DNA from: JACKCR01 sp041390305
GTDB taxonomy: Bacteria; Eisenbacteria; RBG-16-71-46; CAIMUX01
Assembly: GCA_041390305.1 (NCBI GenBank)
Contig: JAWKQE010000015.1
Span: forward strand, 1 to 64,000
Direction of reading: 5' to 3'
DNA: 64,000 nucleotides
Below, one piece after another: positions 44,239 through 53,344 of the stretch. Position numbers and translations under genes: made by a program. Under the pieces are notes generated by a model, which was given only the letters and a program-made list of their open reading frames with translations, made no database searches and was not told the DNA's origin. Position 1 is the first letter of the stretch, and each line of letters opens with the position of its first letter.

Positions 44239-44370
44239 AGCTAGAGGAACGGGCACGCGAAGGCGCGGGCCGATATCAGGATGCGCCGCCACCCGTTCGG
44301 AGGACGCACTGGGTCTCACTTCGACTCTCACTTCGACTCTCCCCCCGAGCTCACCCCCTCTCCCCTCCGC

Positions 44371-44388
44371 ACATCCAACGTTGGATGT
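44371..44388. promoter_or_regulatory. perfect 18-bp palindrome
   Basis: ACATCCAACGTTGGATGT lies 125 bp upstream of the lipoprotein start at 44513 and 133 bp after the rqcH stop. It could be a dimeric repressor operator or the stem of a hairpin. A near copy is at 40444-40460. Just upstream, CTCACTTCGACT is repeated in tandem (about 44318-44340). Confidence 0.45.
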
Positions 44389-44512
44389 CGCCGCACGAAG
44401 CGTTACGCTCACCACGGAGTCGACACCGCGTGGAAGTAGGTCGATAGACCCCGGGGACGCCGAACCCAACAGAAGCCCGCAGCCTGCCCTGCGCGGGGCG
44501 TTTGGAGGCACG

Positions 44513-45619
44513 GTGCGCCGAAGCCTGATCCCAACGATCGCAGCGACCTCATCGGTCGCAGCCTCGACTGCATTCCTGTCGCTCGTCTGCAGCATGGGAT
44601 GCAGCGACCAACCCACTCCCCCCACGGACCCGAGCACATCGAGCGCGTGGCAGCTGCTCGGGACCCGCACAACCGAGATCCCAGTAGCGCTGGCCGGCTA
44701 TCGGAGCCAGATCATGGCCGCGTTCCGCACAGTCCCGTCAGGAGAAGAGCTGGACTCCGGGAGCGGGGGCGAGGCGGGCCTCGACTCCGCTGTCAGCGTT
44801 CGTGGTTTGACAGAGGGCATCTGGACTCCGCTCGGTGGGACACTGTCCGGCACCGTCAGGGATATGGTCGAGTTCCAGGGCTCGCTCTGGGTGGGAGGCG
44901 ATCTCTACGAGTCGGCGGGTACACCGCTCAACGGGCTCGTGCGATGGGACGGCGCCGAGTGGCGACCGGAAGGTCCCGCCCACCCCAGCGATCCTGACCT
45001 CTCGCTCATGGTGTCCGGCCTCCTGGTCCGCGAAGACGGATTGGTCGTCGCCACGGTTTCCGGATGGCTCGACGGTGACTGCCGAGTCGCCGAAATCACG
45101 GGCGGCGACTACGTCTCCAACCGGGTCGACGTCCGGACTTCCATGCTGGTCGACTGGAACGGTTCCGTAGTGGTCGGCGGCTCGTCTGCCGGCGACGTGC
45201 TCTGCAGCGACAGCCCGAGGATCCTCCGGCGAATCGAGGACTCCTGGTCTCCGTTCGACGCGGGCTGGTACGACACCGAGCCCTGCTACTACGTCGGGTC
45301 GGGAACGGTCTGGTCGGAAACACTCGTCCTCACCGGAGGCCATCTGCCCGGCAGTGACGTCGCATCGGTTCATACGTGGGACGGTGTGACGTGGGGAAAC
45401 CTCGGCAGCTGGATTCCCGCCACCGACGTGAGGGCGTTCGGGGATCGTCTCCTCGCCTGGTCGGACCGCGCTGTGTTCGAGTGGGACGGCGCGACGTGGC
45501 ACGACCTGGGTGGACCTACGCCAGGCTCGATCACGGACGTCCTCGTGCAGGATGGAGCGGTGGTGATCTGCGGAAGACATGACCTGGGCGGCGGGTATGT
45601 CGCCGTGCAGTCTCCCTGA
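44513..45619 (+). CDS. lipoprotein with repeat beta-propeller-like body
   Basis: The product has 368 residues. The GTG at 44513 follows GGAGGCACG. The signal region ends in SLVCSMGCSDQPTPP, a lipobox-type Cys followed by a Pro/Thr linker. The body has repeated WDG.(E/T)W motifs (VRWDGAEW, HTWDGVTWGNLG, FEWDGATWHDLGG) alternating with LWVGGDL- and VVVGGSS-like strands, as in Kelch/'delta-60' style propellers. Function unknown; cell-surface location inferred. No FlgD-like tail. Confidence 0.7.
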   Translation: MRRSLIPTIAATSSVAASTAFLSLVCSMGCSDQPTPPTDPSTSSAWQLLGTRTTEIPVALAGYRSQIMAAFRTVPSGEELDSGSGGEAGLDSAVSVRGLTEGIWTPLGGTLSGTVRDMVEFQGSLWVGGDLYESAGTPLNGLVRWDGAEWRPEGPAHPSDPDLSLMVSGLLVREDGLVVATVSGWLDGDCRVAEITGGDYVSNRVDVRTSMLVDWNGSVVVGGSSAGDVLCSDSPRILRRIEDSWSPFDAGWYDTEPCYYVGSGTVWSETLVLTGGHLPGSDVASVHTWDGVTWGNLGSWIPATDVRAFGDRLLAWSDRAVFEWDGATWHDLGGPTPGSITDVLVQDGAVVICGRHDLGGGYVAVQSP

Positions 45620-45639
45620 CGGATCGATCGGGCGGTCCC

Positions 45640-45728
45640 GGAGTCGAGTCCTGCGCCGAATCCTGAGCCGAGTCCCTGAGCGGAGTCTCAGAGCCGAGTC
45701 TCAGCGCCGACTCTCAGCGCTGAGACTC
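45640..45728 (+). terminator. degenerate short repeats ending in a strong 12-bp hairpin
   Basis: About six units of 13-15 bp (GAGTCnCnGAGCCGA-like) run from 45640 and end in a perfect stem: GAGTCTCAGCGC (45696-45707) with GCGCTGAGACTC (45717-45728), 9-nt loop. It sits between two same-strand genes (45619 and 45808). Terminator or mRNA-stabilising hairpin are both possible; no U-tract follows. Confidence 0.5.
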
Positions 45729-45807
45729 CCGAATGCAGCCCGAGCCTGGTTCCAGGGCCCACCATCCAGTGCTACAGTTCCAGGTGTCGACTTCTCGGGA
45801 GGTATGA

Positions 45808-46308
45808 ATGCGGACTGCATCGGCCATCCTGTTCCTGTCCCTGCTTCTCCTGGCCTCCGCCGGACGATCCCTCGCCGCACCGAGCTACACGGCGGAGCTC
45901 TCGGGTTCCAACGTCGTCCCCCCGACCGAGAGCGCCGCGACGGCCCACCTCGAGCTGGTCGGCTACTGTGACGAGTCCGGGGCCGACTCGACGTCGATCT
46001 TCTTCAACGTCTGGCAGGTCGGGGTCGGAGAGGCGAGGATCGTGTATCTTGCGCACGGCGCTCCGGAGACAAACGGACCGACGTTGTACACGCTCGTCTC
46101 CGGTCAATTCTGGCTCGCAAGTGGAACGGTGAGAGTGGCGCCAGAACACTGCGAATGGCTCAACGCGGGCGAACTCTACATCGTCATCACGAGCTTCCGC
46201 TATCCGGACGGGGAGGTCCGCGCCCAGGTCATCCCCACCCCGTCGCCTGTGCTCCCGCAGACCTGGGGACGGGTGAAGTCGGTGTTCCGTGGCCCACCCG
46301 AACGCTGA
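45808..46308 (+). CDS. secreted CHRD-domain protein
   Basis: The product has 166 residues with the ATG 5 nt after GGGAGG. A classical signal peptide (AILFLSLLLLASAGRSLA) precedes a CHRD domain: YTAELSGSNVVPPTESAATA at its start and GELYIVITSFRYPDGEVRAQV at its end, the hallmark of this chordin-type beta domain. Two Cys (CDESG, HCEW) may pair. CHRD proteins in bacteria are exported and of unclear role. The end overlaps the start of the next gene by 20 bp. Confidence 0.85.
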   Translation: MRTASAILFLSLLLLASAGRSLAAPSYTAELSGSNVVPPTESAATAHLELVGYCDESGADSTSIFFNVWQVGVGEARIVYLAHGAPETNGPTLYTLVSGQFWLASGTVRVAPEHCEWLNAGELYIVITSFRYPDGEVRAQVIPTPSPVLPQTWGRVKSVFRGPPER

Positions 46309-48733
46309 GCGCCACCGCCTGGTCCGGATCGTCTTCGCCGCCGAACTCGTCCTCTTCCTCGGAGCCGTGCTCGCCTACCGGTTCTTTGGACACCGGATCG
46401 TCGAGGATGCCTACGGGCAACGGTCCTTCGGCGTTCTCAACCACGCATTCGAGGGTCGCGACTCTGCCCCCGTCGGACTCTACCTGGCACTCACCGATCA
46501 GCTGGTAGCGAACCTCACCGCGTATGCGCTCCTCTTCCTCGCAGCGCAGGTCGTCTTCTTCCTGCTGTGGCGTTCGTCCCGGAAGCGGCGGCTGCAGGCC
46601 GACGGGCAGGTCGGGCGCGACGTTCCGCGTCGGACCGATGCAGATGGTCGGGACGGAGAGCGCCGATCCTGGAACCACACCGGTCGAGCCGACGTGGCGG
46701 ATACCTCCACCGATGAGGGCTCGGCTCCCGAACCGCCCCCCCTCTCCCGCGCGAAGCGGATCGTGTTCACGTCGATCGTCCTCCTCCTCCCGATCCTCGT
46801 CGTGACCATCCCCTACGCCTGGCGCTACGCAGACTACATGCGCCACCTCGAGAAGCCCGCGGGCCTCGAAGACGGCACCTACGTACCGCCCGCGATGCCG
46901 GGCCTGACCCCAGAGCAGCTCCTCCAGGTCGGCAAGGCCCACAAGGAAGACGCGCCGAACCACTCCTACCTCCGGCACGCCGCAGACAAGGCCGAGGGGA
47001 CGGTACGGATCGGTGTCTTCGGTGGTTCCTTCACGCTCGGCGAGGAAGCCGCCCTGGAGCACGACGTCTCGACCCACCTCGAGCGGCTCCTGGAGGAAGC
47101 CGGCGTCGGCGAGGTCGAGGTCGTCAACTTCGGCGTGAGCGGGTTCGGGATGTCGCAGGCGGCGCTCCTCTGGGAGTACATCGGGAAACGCTACGAACTC
47201 GACTACGTGATCTTCATGCCGCTCTTCTTCCACCTCCGCCGGGACAACTCCTTCCTCCACACGGACCACCACTACGGGCCGATCCACGGGCTCTACGTCA
47301 CGGAAGGCGACACCGCTCGTTACGTACCGATCGTGGGCAATGACCGTCTGGACTCCTGCCGCCGCTACTTCAGCCCGTTCCAGCCACTCCGGTACTGGCG
47401 CTACGACACGCGCGTCCCGATGCTCTTCCGTCCGCTCATGCCTTCCCCGCTCGGACGGCGAGGCAATCCGTTCTACTACCAGGACGACGAGGACGCCGGG
47501 ACCGTCGAGATGTACAGGGCGCTCTTTCGGAAGATCGCGTCGGAGTGCGGTCAGCTCATCGTCTTCACCGACCCGACTCTTCGTCCCCGGCTGGAGGGCA
47601 TTCAGAGCGAAGCCACTCGGAGTGAAGGTCGCCAGAGTGAGGGGACGCGGAGTGAGGGTGGCCGGCGTAAAGGCACCCATGGCGGAGGTGCCCAGGGTGG
47701 CCAGATCCACCTCATGGAAACGCGGCTCGACGACTTCCGCGACGCGAGTTCCTCGCTTTACCGGGCTCCGCTCGACCATCCGAGCGGCATCGGATACGAG
47801 GTCTACGCGACCGAGATGGCCCACCTGCTGCTGGGCCGGGAACGGCCGACCTACCGGATCCTCGAAGTCGGGGACCGGATCCCGGCCGCCCAGGTCGCCG
47901 ACACGCTCTCCGAACTCGGCGGGCTCTCCGCGATGACGAACGTGAAGCTCGCGGTCGAAGGCTCGCCGGTCGGCGAGTTCCGAAGGCGCGCGAACGGTGC
48001 TCCCGGTCGATGGGGACGTGTCGGGCACGCCGTCGACTTCCGAGAGGAAGGGATCCGGAGCATCGCGGCATACCTGGGGGAAGACACGCGCGTCTTCGTC
48101 CCTCTCCCCTTTCCTCTCCATGCAGGCGAGTCGATCGACGTCGTCTGGCAGAACGCGGGAGGGACGACACGCGTCCCGATCGGCGAGGTGACGACGGGCG
48201 CCGGTCTCGTCGGTCAGCTCGATGTCGACTGGACGAAGCTCGACGGACGGAGTGCAACGGACGGGAGTCGCACCGCCGACGGCATCACGGCGGCAAACGG
48301 GGGCTCGTCTCCCGCCTCCTGGTACGGACGGATCGATGAGGACGACGAATTCGGCGTGATCGAGATGATGTCGGACCAGGATCTGGGTGGCTTCCATCTC
48401 GAGATCGGCGGCAAAGTCGCACTCGTGGGCGAGCCGAGAGAGCTGGGCCGCAGCCTACTTTCCCGCCCGGTCCGCGCGCTGCTGCTCGGACATCCCTGGA
48501 CGCGAAGCCAGATCCGGCTCCGTCCGGTCGTGTCCGGCCTCCTCTACTTCCGCGGAGTCTTGGGTGACTACGTCGATGTCGCGTCACTCGAGCACGAGGA
48601 AGGGATGGTCGACCTGCGGTTCACGGGCCCCGAGGGCGAGATCCACGAGATTCCGCTCCTTCCCTACCGGGTGAAGACGGTGCCGGGACCTCGATACGAA
48701 CCGCGTTACGGGGCGGCGGTGTCCACCAGGTAG
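46289..48733 (+). CDS. membrane-anchored SGNH-hydrolase-like protein
   Basis: The product has 814 residues. Helices at about 12-32, 75-95 and 158-177 anchor it; a charged, low-complexity loop separates the second and third. The SGNH block I is IGVFGGSFTLGEE (Ser247), followed by NFGVSGFGMSQ and a DHPSG motif (Asp496-His497) that resembles block V. Between them a segment of SEGxR repeats (encoded near 47589-47700) is inserted. The C-terminal ~250 residues are beta-rich. SGNH proteins of this layout deacetylate or acetylate polysaccharides. Its position beside deacetylase and glycosyltransferase genes fits a surface polysaccharide role. Confidence 0.75.
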   Translation: MAHPNAERHRLVRIVFAAELVLFLGAVLAYRFFGHRIVEDAYGQRSFGVLNHAFEGRDSAPVGLYLALTDQLVANLTAYALLFLAAQVVFFLLWRSSRKRRLQADGQVGRDVPRRTDADGRDGERRSWNHTGRADVADTSTDEGSAPEPPPLSRAKRIVFTSIVLLLPILVVTIPYAWRYADYMRHLEKPAGLEDGTYVPPAMPGLTPEQLLQVGKAHKEDAPNHSYLRHAADKAEGTVRIGVFGGSFTLGEEAALEHDVSTHLERLLEEAGVGEVEVVNFGVSGFGMSQAALLWEYIGKRYELDYVIFMPLFFHLRRDNSFLHTDHHYGPIHGLYVTEGDTARYVPIVGNDRLDSCRRYFSPFQPLRYWRYDTRVPMLFRPLMPSPLGRRGNPFYYQDDEDAGTVEMYRALFRKIASECGQLIVFTDPTLRPRLEGIQSEATRSEGRQSEGTRSEGGRRKGTHGGGAQGGQIHLMETRLDDFRDASSSLYRAPLDHPSGIGYEVYATEMAHLLLGRERPTYRILEVGDRIPAAQVADTLSELGGLSAMTNVKLAVEGSPVGEFRRRANGAPGRWGRVGHAVDFREEGIRSIAAYLGEDTRVFVPLPFPLHAGESIDVVWQNAGGTTRVPIGEVTTGAGLVGQLDVDWTKLDGRSATDGSRTADGITAANGGSSPASWYGRIDEDDEFGVIEMMSDQDLGGFHLEIGGKVALVGEPRELGRSLLSRPVRALLLGHPWTRSQIRLRPVVSGLLYFRGVLGDYVDVASLEHEEGMVDLRFTGPEGEIHEIPLLPYRVKTVPGPRYEPRYGAAVSTR
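47589..47702. repeat. imperfect 12- to 15-bp coding repeats
   Basis: Short units built around CGGAGTGA(A/G)GG(T/G) and related GGCxCCCATGGCGG-like segments encode the SEG/SEA/GG-rich stretch in the SGNH protein. The length is compatible with in-frame expansion. Confidence 0.5.
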
Positions 48734-48773
48734 GAAGTGTCGTCGAACGGTCCCGGCGTGAGGGCACCGACGA

Positions 48774-48800
48774 GGCCGGGCGTGCCCGCGAGCGCCGGCC
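48774..48800. terminator. GC-rich stem-loop between convergent genes
   Basis: GGCCGG(G)CG at 48774-48782 pairs with CGCCGGCC at 48793-48800 across a 10-nt loop, just before the stop of the minus-strand deacetylase gene. There is no U-tract; the terminator role rests on position. Confidence 0.35.
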
Positions 48801-48803
48801 AGG

Positions 48804-49700
48804 CTACGCGCTGGCCAGACTCTTGAAACGGATGAGCTGAGGCCCGAGGCGATCGTCCGCGGGCATGAAGCGCTCGAGGAGCGGGAAGCCGTCGAGCTGT
48901 CTCCGGCGGAGGTTGAGGCGTTGACGGCTGAGTACCGCCGCGGAAAAGCCGAGTTCCTTCAGGACTTCGATCGTCTCGGCATTGAAGTGCTTCCGCTCAC
49001 CGAAGGGGACCGAGAAGACCCGGCTCCGCCCGATGCCCGGAATCCCGTCGAGGGTCGCTTCCGTTCGGAGAATCTCTTCCCGCTGCTGCTCCTTCGTCAA
49101 CGACGAGAGCACGTAGTGATGGTGCGAGTGGTTCCCGTAGGTGACGAGCGGGTCGTGGATGAATCCATCGGGCCGGTCCACCGTCGGGGGCCGGAGCGCG
49201 GTGAGCGCGCCCTTCGAATCGAGGAAGCGGGTGATGGCCGCGTCCACGGCGGCGCTGTCGTTCCTGGGATCCTTCGTGTACTTGTAGAAGGACAGATCGG
49301 GGATCTTCATCCCGGCCGGGAGCTCGGCTTCGCACTCCTCGACCCAGTCATTGCTGATGACGATCCGGACCTTGTCTCTCCAGAGGACTTCGCCGTCGAG
49401 GGAAGAACCGTTGACGAAGATCGTGAAGGGGATGCCCTCTTCGATGAGGAGCCCGGCGACGTGTTCGTGGACGCTCCGGTAGGCATCATCGAAGGTGACC
49501 GCAGCCAGCCCGTGGTGCTTGTCGGCCGTGACGAGTTCGTCGATCGGAACGAAGCGGACGTACTGCCGAAGATACCGGGTGTGCTCGATCAGCTGCTGCG
49601 GGGTGACGTTGTGCAACCCACCGCCCAGCTCCGGCGGCACTTCCGGGTAACTTCCGTGGTAGAGAAGTACGGGTGTCCAAAGTCGAAGCAGGCGATCCAT
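48804..49700 (-). CDS. polysaccharide deacetylase family protein (NodB-like)
   Basis: The product has 298 residues. The ATG at 49700 follows GGAGAGGTC; a further upstream ATG lacks this. Motifs: VLLYHGSYPEVP near the start, LAAVTFDDAYRSV (motif 1, Asp71-Asp72) and LVTYGNHSHHHYVLSSL (motif 2, His191-His195). A later VFSVPFGERKHFN is the Pro/Arg-type motif 3. These bind the metal and remove N-acetyl groups from sugar polymers. No signal peptide is evident, as in several NodB-like enzymes of polysaccharide loci. Divergent from the glycosyltransferase at 49899. Confidence 0.85.
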   Translation of the reverse strand: MDRLLRLWTPVLLYHGSYPEVPPELGGGLHNVTPQQLIEHTRYLRQYVRFVPIDELVTADKHHGLAAVTFDDAYRSVHEHVAGLLIEEGIPFTIFVNGSSLDGEVLWRDKVRIVISNDWVEECEAELPAGMKIPDLSFYKYTKDPRNDSAAVDAAITRFLDSKGALTALRPPTVDRPDGFIHDPLVTYGNHSHHHYVLSSLTKEQQREEILRTEATLDGIPGIGRSRVFSVPFGERKHFNAETIEVLKELGFSAAVLSRQRLNLRRRQLDGFPLLERFMPADDRLGPQLIRFKSLASA

Positions 49701-49898
49701 GACCTCTCCGGGGTCGTCATCGGGAGCACTGGCCCACTGGGATCCATCGTCCGCCCGCCGAGGCTTCTTTAGTTGCACCCCCCCTCCCGCGCCGGGGGGC
49801 CATCCCGTGCGATCGGGGTTGAGAAAGCTGGACGGAAGAGGCAGCTTGTCCGAAGGGGAGCAGGGAACCTGGGTTCATCCCGTCCCACTGGGGAACGA

Positions 49899-51134
49899 AT
49901 GCGCATCATCTACATCGCAGACTCCATCGTACCTTCGAAAGCCGCCAATAGTGTCCACGTCATGAAGATGAGTGCCGCCCTGGCGGCGCTCGGAAACGAT
50001 GTGACGCTCGTGGTGCGCCGGATCCCCAGCCGCGAACTCGCCATCGACGGGAGCCCTTTCGCCTTCTACGGGGTGCCCTCCAGCTTCACGTTGGAGAAGC
50101 TCGATCCCTGGCCGATCTTCGCGACCAAAGCGACCTTCGCGGTCCAGGCCGCCCGCCTGGCCCGCCGAAGGGCCGCGGACCTGGTCTTCTCCCGGTCTCT
50201 GGCCGCGAGCGCGTTTTCCGCCCGGCTCGGGATCCCCGTCATCTACGAGTCGCACACCCCGGAACGAGAAGGGAACAGTCGCCGACTGTACGGGTGGCTG
50301 TCGCGCTCCCCTCAGCTTAGGACCCACGTCGTCATCACGGAAGCACTCAAAGCCCACTATGTCGAGGAGCGGGGCGTCCCGGGCTCCCGGATCTTCGTGG
50401 CCCCGGACGGCGCGGACCCGGTGAGAGAGGCCTCTGCGGCGCAGGTCGCCGGAGCCGGAAGACCTACGGACGCGAGCGGGACCGCCGAGAGCCTCACGTC
50501 CCAGGGCGAGGCGGATCGCGGCCTTGTGACTGACGGCTCCGCTCCCGAAGGCCCCGCGTCGGCAGACCGCCGTCTCCGGATCGGCTACGTCGGCCATCTC
50601 TACGAGGGGCGCGGCATCGACCTCATCCTCGAGTTGGCGCGTCGTCTTCCCGAGGCGGAGTTCCATCTCGTCGGCGGGACCGACGAAGACGTCGCGAGGT
50701 GGTCGCCGGAGGCCGAGTCGGCGGGCAACGTCCGGCTGCACGGCTTTCTGCCGCCCTCGCGGCTCGACGCCTATCGGCAGTCGTTCGACATTCTCCTCGC
50801 CCCGTACGCACGGTCGGTGGCCGTCTCGGGTGGAGGAGGTCTCGACACGGTCAAGTGGATGTCCCCGCTCAAGCTCTTCGAGTACATGGCGGCGGGAAAG
50901 GCGATCGTCGCCTCCCACCTCCCGGCGATCGAAGAGGTGGTCGAGGATGGAGTGAACGCATTGCTCGCGGCCCCCGGAGATCCGGACGACTGGGAAGCGA
51001 AGCTTCGCGCGTTGCTGCACGACGCGGCACGAAGAGAGCGGCTCGGAGCCTCCGCGTTGGAACTGTTCCTCGAGAAGTACACGTGGGAGAAGCGGGCCGA
51101 GCGGATCCTGGAAGCGGCGCGCCGGACCGAGTAG
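49899..51134 (+). CDS. glycosyltransferase, GT4-type (GT-B fold)
   Basis: The product has 411 residues, starting after GGGGAACG. The N-terminal Rossmann half begins MRIIYIADSIVPSKAANSVHVMKMSAALAALG. The C-terminal half contains IGYVGHLYEGRGIDLILELARRLP, then the donor-site block KLFEYMAAGKAIVASHLPAIEEVVEDG. A variable low-complexity linker (about 185-225) joins the halves. It transfers an activated sugar in the cytoplasm to a growing glycan; sugar unknown. Convergent with the GT-C gene. Confidence 0.88.
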   Translation: MRIIYIADSIVPSKAANSVHVMKMSAALAALGNDVTLVVRRIPSRELAIDGSPFAFYGVPSSFTLEKLDPWPIFATKATFAVQAARLARRRAADLVFSRSLAASAFSARLGIPVIYESHTPEREGNSRRLYGWLSRSPQLRTHVVITEALKAHYVEERGVPGSRIFVAPDGADPVREASAAQVAGAGRPTDASGTAESLTSQGEADRGLVTDGSAPEGPASADRRLRIGYVGHLYEGRGIDLILELARRLPEAEFHLVGGTDEDVARWSPEAESAGNVRLHGFLPPSRLDAYRQSFDILLAPYARSVAVSGGGGLDTVKWMSPLKLFEYMAAGKAIVASHLPAIEEVVEDGVNALLAAPGDPDDWEAKLRALLHDAARRERLGASALELFLEKYTWEKRAERILEAARRTE

Positions 51135-51220
51135 ACGATCAGCGCATGGACCGATCGCGTATCGCGGGAGGGCCGCGCGTGTCGACGGAGGCGCGCCTCG
51201 GCAGACCGTAGACGGACGAG

Positions 51221-53344
51221 CTAGCGGGCGCCGTCCGGACCGAGCCGAAGAACGCGGGTCACGCCGTCGGGAGCGAGAAACGCCTCGGTGTCCTGGGCCG
51301 CCAGAAACGCCTTCATCTCGTCCGGCAGATGCACGGCCGGACCGTCCGCGATCTCGACCGGATAGACGATCCAGACGACCCGTCCCTCCTCCGACTGCTC
51401 CCGCAGATAGTCCTCGAGCTCCTCCTGCGTCGAGTAGACGGGGATGCGGAGATACCAGTCCTCCGTCGCGCCCGACTCGGTGGTCGCGTAGACGGAGTGG
51501 AGGCTGTTGATCCGCACGTCGCTCTCGACTCCGTAGGCCCAGAGCTCCACCGGATCCTTTGCGACGAGCACATCCCCGGGGGCCATGTTCTCCTCGAGGT
51601 AGCGCGCCGTTCCCCTCCAGTCGTAGCGGTAGTGCGAGACGAGGTCGGGGTCCTGGAGCTGCGGACGTCCGTACCCGGAGATGACCTGCGTCGCCCGGTA
51701 GGCTTCCACCGGATCGAACTGACCGGAGACGAGAAGCCCCACGCCGAGGACGACGAGACTCCATCGCCCACCAGAGCCACCTGCGCCGTATGCACGACCG
51801 TCGGCCACCGCATCCCCGCTCGCTCGGTCGCTGCCCACGCGATCCCTGTCCGCAGGGCCACCGCCGACGCGATCTCCGCCCAGGCGGTCCGCAAGCGCAC
51901 GCGCCAGGTCCGCGACGACGACGGCGAAGAGCACCACCGAGAGCCCGTTCAGGAAGAACGTGTAACGATCGATGACATAGGGCGACTGGAAGAGCCCGAT
52001 GACCAGAAGCAGTCCGAACACGAGTGCGGCGAGGAAGAAGCGACCATCGTCACGCTGCGACAGCACGCGCCGGAAGTAGACGGCCGCCCCGATCGCGGAG
52101 GCGCCGACCAGGACCGGATGGTGGAGGAAGAAGAGTCGATAGAACGGAACGGGGATCGCGAAGAAGAGACGGAGGAACCCGCGGTCCGCGAGTCCTCCCA
52201 TTCCTTCGGCCAAGAACTGCCCCGCGAAGAATCCGAACACCGCGAAGGCACCGGAGACGACGAGAGCCACACCGAACCCCGGACGGCCGAGTCTGCCCCA
52301 GAGGAGTAGTCCCAGAGCCGCGGCCAGGATGAGCTGGTTCGCCGCCAGCGCGGCCAGGAAGAGGAGCGCGAGAACCCCGATCACGGCGATCCGGAACGGC
52401 GCGGAGAGCAGGAAACGAGAGAGCCCGCCCGACTCCGCTTCAGATCGAACCTCCGGGCGCCCGAATGAGAGGGTCCGCTTCACGCCCCACCCCAGAACAC
52501 CGGCGGCAAGAAGGAGTCCGACCAGCGCAGCCGCACCGGCAACGGGATCGGAAGCGAGCCACTCACCGAGCAGGAAACGTGAGTGGTTGAGGGTGATCGG
52601 AGGAAGGAAGCCGAGAGACAGCGTCGCCGATTCCGAGCCGGCGGCCACGACGAGATCGAGCCCCCCCTCCCCCACGTTTCGTGCCGCCCGCTGCCAGTGC
52701 CGAAAGACGAACATCGCGAGAACGACTGTGGCGGTGCCGCCAATGCTCCAGACGACGCGACGGGGACGCCAACGGATCATGTGCGGGAGCCAGAAGAGGA
52801 CGGCCGTCATCGTCCCGATCTGATGGATCGGCACGGCGAACGCCGCGACCACACAGGCCGCGATCCGGCTCTTCCGTCCGTCCGCGAACACACCCCGATG
52901 CACGAGGTAGGTGGCGCTGAGGAACACAGCTCCGAGCAACGCATACATCCGGGCCATGCGGGCATAGTGCTGATCCCACGGGGAGAAGGCGAGCATGGCC
53001 GCCGCCACGAGCCCCGCGCCCGGGCCGGCCAGGCTCCGCGCGTAGAGGAAGGACACGACCACACTGAGGCACGACGCGAGGACGCTCGGGAATCGCAGCG
53101 CGGCCTCTCCGGATCCGAAAGCCGAGGAGAATCCGGCGACCAGATACGAGTAGAGCGCGCCGCGTGTGTAGGCCTCACCGGAGGGAAGGAGCGGCCAACC
53201 GGTGTCCCGGATCGACTTCGTGACGAGTGCGGTCAGGTCTTCGTCGATCCAGAAGCCGAGCGCATCCAGCTGCCAGCACCGCATGACGAAGGCGGCGATG
53301 AGAATCGCCCCCAGGGCGATCATCTGCGTGCGGAAGCTCACCAT
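51221..53344 (-). CDS. GT-C membrane glycosyltransferase (GT39/ArnT-like)
   Basis: The product has 707 residues with about 12 predicted membrane helices. The first periplasmic loop has the GT-C acidic motif FWIDEDLTAL (Asp34-Glu35-Asp36), followed by the helices typical of ArnT/PMT-like enzymes that use polyprenyl-phosphate sugars. A soluble C-terminal domain of ~170 residues follows a Gly/Asp/Arg-rich hydrophilic stretch. The ATG directly follows the TAG of the upstream SGNH gene, so it is the last gene of the operon. It likely adds a sugar to a lipid or glycan outside the membrane. Confidence 0.85.
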   Translation of the reverse strand: MVSFRTQMIALGAILIAAFVMRCWQLDALGFWIDEDLTALVTKSIRDTGWPLLPSGEAYTRGALYSYLVAGFSSAFGSGEAALRFPSVLASCLSVVVSFLYARSLAGPGAGLVAAAMLAFSPWDQHYARMARMYALLGAVFLSATYLVHRGVFADGRKSRIAACVVAAFAVPIHQIGTMTAVLFWLPHMIRWRPRRVVWSIGGTATVVLAMFVFRHWQRAARNVGEGGLDLVVAAGSESATLSLGFLPPITLNHSRFLLGEWLASDPVAGAAALVGLLLAAGVLGWGVKRTLSFGRPEVRSEAESGGLSRFLLSAPFRIAVIGVLALLFLAALAANQLILAAALGLLLWGRLGRPGFGVALVVSGAFAVFGFFAGQFLAEGMGGLADRGFLRLFFAIPVPFYRLFFLHHPVLVGASAIGAAVYFRRVLSQRDDGRFFLAALVFGLLLVIGLFQSPYVIDRYTFFLNGLSVVLFAVVVADLARALADRLGGDRVGGGPADRDRVGSDRASGDAVADGRAYGAGGSGGRWSLVVLGVGLLVSGQFDPVEAYRATQVISGYGRPQLQDPDLVSHYRYDWRGTARYLEENMAPGDVLVAKDPVELWAYGVESDVRINSLHSVYATTESGATEDWYLRIPVYSTQEELEDYLREQSEEGRVVWIVYPVEIADGPAVHLPDEMKAFLAAQDTEAFLAPDGVTRVLRLGPDGAR

